From assembly GCA_033283165.1 (NCBI GenBank), contig JAWMQL010000004.1, forward strand, positions 444,514-508,513: 64,000 nt of DNA. The letters are read 5' to 3'. Every line of letters starts with the position of its first letter. The first letter of the stretch is position 1. Below the pieces are notes generated by a model, which had not been told where the DNA came from, made no database searches, and saw only the letters and a program-made list of their open reading frames with translations. Shown here one piece after another: positions 63,027 to 64,000 of this stretch. The position numbers and the translations under genes were made by a program. This stretch comes from JAWMQL01 sp033283165. GTDB lineage: Bacteria > Pseudomonadota > Gammaproteobacteria > Pseudomonadales > Halieaceae.

Positions 63027-64000
63027 CTAGACGATACCCGAGCCGCCGCCCGCCACCGGTGGCCGCGCTGCCTGCAAGGCCTCGCGGTAATTCGCGGCCC
63101 GATAGCAGGTAATCGGGTCGATGGCGCCGCCGCCCTCCAGCCGCGCCATGGCGAGTATGGGACTGACGTCGGTGTTGTAGGCCTGCTTCAGGGTATTACT
63201 CGCCATCAACGCGTCGTTGCTTTCCTGGCGCGCGTACAGTGACTTCCGGTCGACCAGTAGCGCCTTCACATAGCTGCGTTGTACTTCCATCGCCGAGTTG
63301 ATCAGGCTCTCGATAGGGTCGGTCACATTATGCGACTGGTCGAGCATATAGGCGGGTGCGAAGTCCGCGACAGCATTGTATTCCGCGTCCACGAGTTCGT
63401 TGAAGACCAGGAACTGCTGGTAGGGATTGATCGAGCCGCTGTCCAGGTCGTCGTCACCGTACTTACTGTCGTTGAAGTGGAATCCCGCCAGTTTTCCGAA
63501 CTGGATGAGACGCGAGACGATCATCTCGATATTGACGTTGGGGGCGTGGTGGCCCAGGTCCACCAGGGACTTCGCCTTGTCGCCCAGTTCCATCGCGCAC
63601 AGGACGTTGGTGCCCCAATCCTGGATCACGGTGGAATAAAACGCCGGCTCGAACATCTTGTGCTCGATGAACATCTGCCAGTCATCGGGCAGGGCGGCAT
63701 AGATCTCGCGGGTGCTGTCCAGGTAGCGCTGCAGCGAGCGGGAGAAGTGCTGCTGGCCCGGGAAGTTGGAGCCGTCGCCAATCCACACGGTCAGCGCCGT
63801 GCTGCCCAGCACCTTGCCCCGCTCGATGCACTCCAGGTTGTGTTGGATCGCCTGCTCGCGCACCGCGGCCTCGGTATGGGTCAGGCTGCCGTATTTGTAA
63901 CTGAGGGCCTGTCCCGGCTGGTCCTGGAAGGTGTTGGAGTTGATCGCGTCCCAGCCCAGTCCCAGTTCCTCGCCGTACTGTTTAACGGCGAGCATGTCGT
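63027..64000 (-). CDS. rhaI: L-rhamnose isomerase-type sugar isomerase, N-terminus outside window
   Basis: The - strand frame runs off the right edge, so about 100 N-terminal residues of an enzyme near 430 residues are missing; the ATG at 63995 is probably internal. The visible part has the TIM-barrel metal site seen in FIEHKMFEPAFYSTVIQDW, LVDLGHHAPNVNIEM and GFHFNDSKYGDDDLDSGSIN, and ends AIDPITCYRAANYREALQAARP, typical of the Pseudomonas stutzeri-type L-rhamnose isomerase. It interconverts an aldose and a ketose. It lies 31 bp upstream of the FMN hydroxy-acid dehydrogenase gene. Confidence 0.85.
   Translation of the reverse strand, partial: DMLAVKQYGEELGLGWDAINSNTFQDQPGQALSYKYGSLTHTEAAVREQAIQHNLECIERGKVLGSTALTVWIGDGSNFPGQQHFSRSLQRYLDSTREIYAALPDDWQMFIEHKMFEPAFYSTVIQDWGTNVLCAMELGDKAKSLVDLGHHAPNVNIEMIVSRLIQFGKLAGFHFNDSKYGDDDLDSGSINPYQQFLVFNELVDAEYNAVADFAPAYMLDQSHNVTDPIESLINSAMEVQRSYVKALLVDRKSLYARQESNDALMASNTLKQAYNTDVSPILAMARLEGGGAIDPITCYRAANYREALQAARPPVAGGGSGIV

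Noticed and set aside
1..64000. CRISPR arrays, tRNA or rRNA genes, transposase genes
   Set aside because: None seen. The repeats present are palindromic REP-like units, not regularly spaced direct repeats, and no transposase or integrase frame is recognisable.

Overview
The window is a dense, GC-rich catabolic island from a Gram-negative bacterium. Three TonB-dependent outer-membrane receptors and the overall gene style suggest a proteobacterium, probably a marine or soil gammaproteobacterium; that taxonomic placement is inference. Almost every gene belongs to an oxidation, CoA-activation or beta-oxidation family: three cytochromes P450, two Rieske oxygenases, three KstD-like flavoproteins, seven classical SDRs plus one epimerase-type SDR, a two-subunit acyl-CoA dehydrogenase, two hot-dog dehydratases, two acyl-CoA ligases and a DUF35/thiolase-like pair. 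This set is typical of degradation of steroids, bile acids or other polycyclic terpenoids. The actual substrate cannot be read from the sequence.

Left module (1-39.8 kb, strongly GC-rich wobble positions). It runs: P450, SDR, [2Fe-2S] ferredoxin, KstD-like flavoprotein, crotonase and EthD-like protein (+); nitronate-monooxygenase-like and VOC proteins (-); a long + operon of Rieske oxygenase, Rieske ferredoxin, two acyl-CoA dehydrogenase subunits, dehydratase, CoA ligase, epimerase-like SDR, thioesterase, cupin and kinase-like protein; TonB receptor and SDR; MFS transporter (-); aldo/keto reductase; metallo-beta-lactamase-fold protein and KstD-like flavoprotein; ALDH, KstD-like flavoprotein, SDR and tandem EthD protein (-); then [3Fe-4S] ferredoxin, SDR, P450, DUF35, thiolase-like protein, DUF2889 and amidohydrolase (+). 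A TonB receptor broken by two frameshifts follows.

Right module (39.8-58.4 kb, visibly more A/T at wobble positions). It contains a SnoaL-like protein, VOC protein, TonB receptor, a second copy of the amidohydrolase, a TetR regulator, an SMP-30 protein, a second dehydratase and CoA ligase, a GMC oxidoreductase, three SDRs, a VOC protein, a luciferase-like flavin enzyme, a P450 and a second Rieske oxygenase. Many of these are diverged counterparts of left-module genes.

The far right (58.4-64 kb, all - strand) is different: GMC sugar dehydrogenase with its Tat-exported small subunit, ThuA-like protein, FMN alpha-hydroxy-acid dehydrogenase and a truncated L-rhamnose-isomerase-type enzyme. It looks like a sugar-oxidation locus.

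The most interesting signal is regulatory. Four promoters in the left module share a 25-bp unit, a -10 hexamer followed by ACAACAnnGGTGTTCATTA or a close variant. Five intergenic sites in the right module share a different unit, GCTA-N6-TGACGAA. The two motif families were each seen in only one module, which suggests two parallel, separately controlled pathways. Long perfect palindromes and REP-like repeats punctuate gene ends, and two proteins have C-termini encoded by such repeats. No ferredoxin reductase or Rieske reductase is encoded here.
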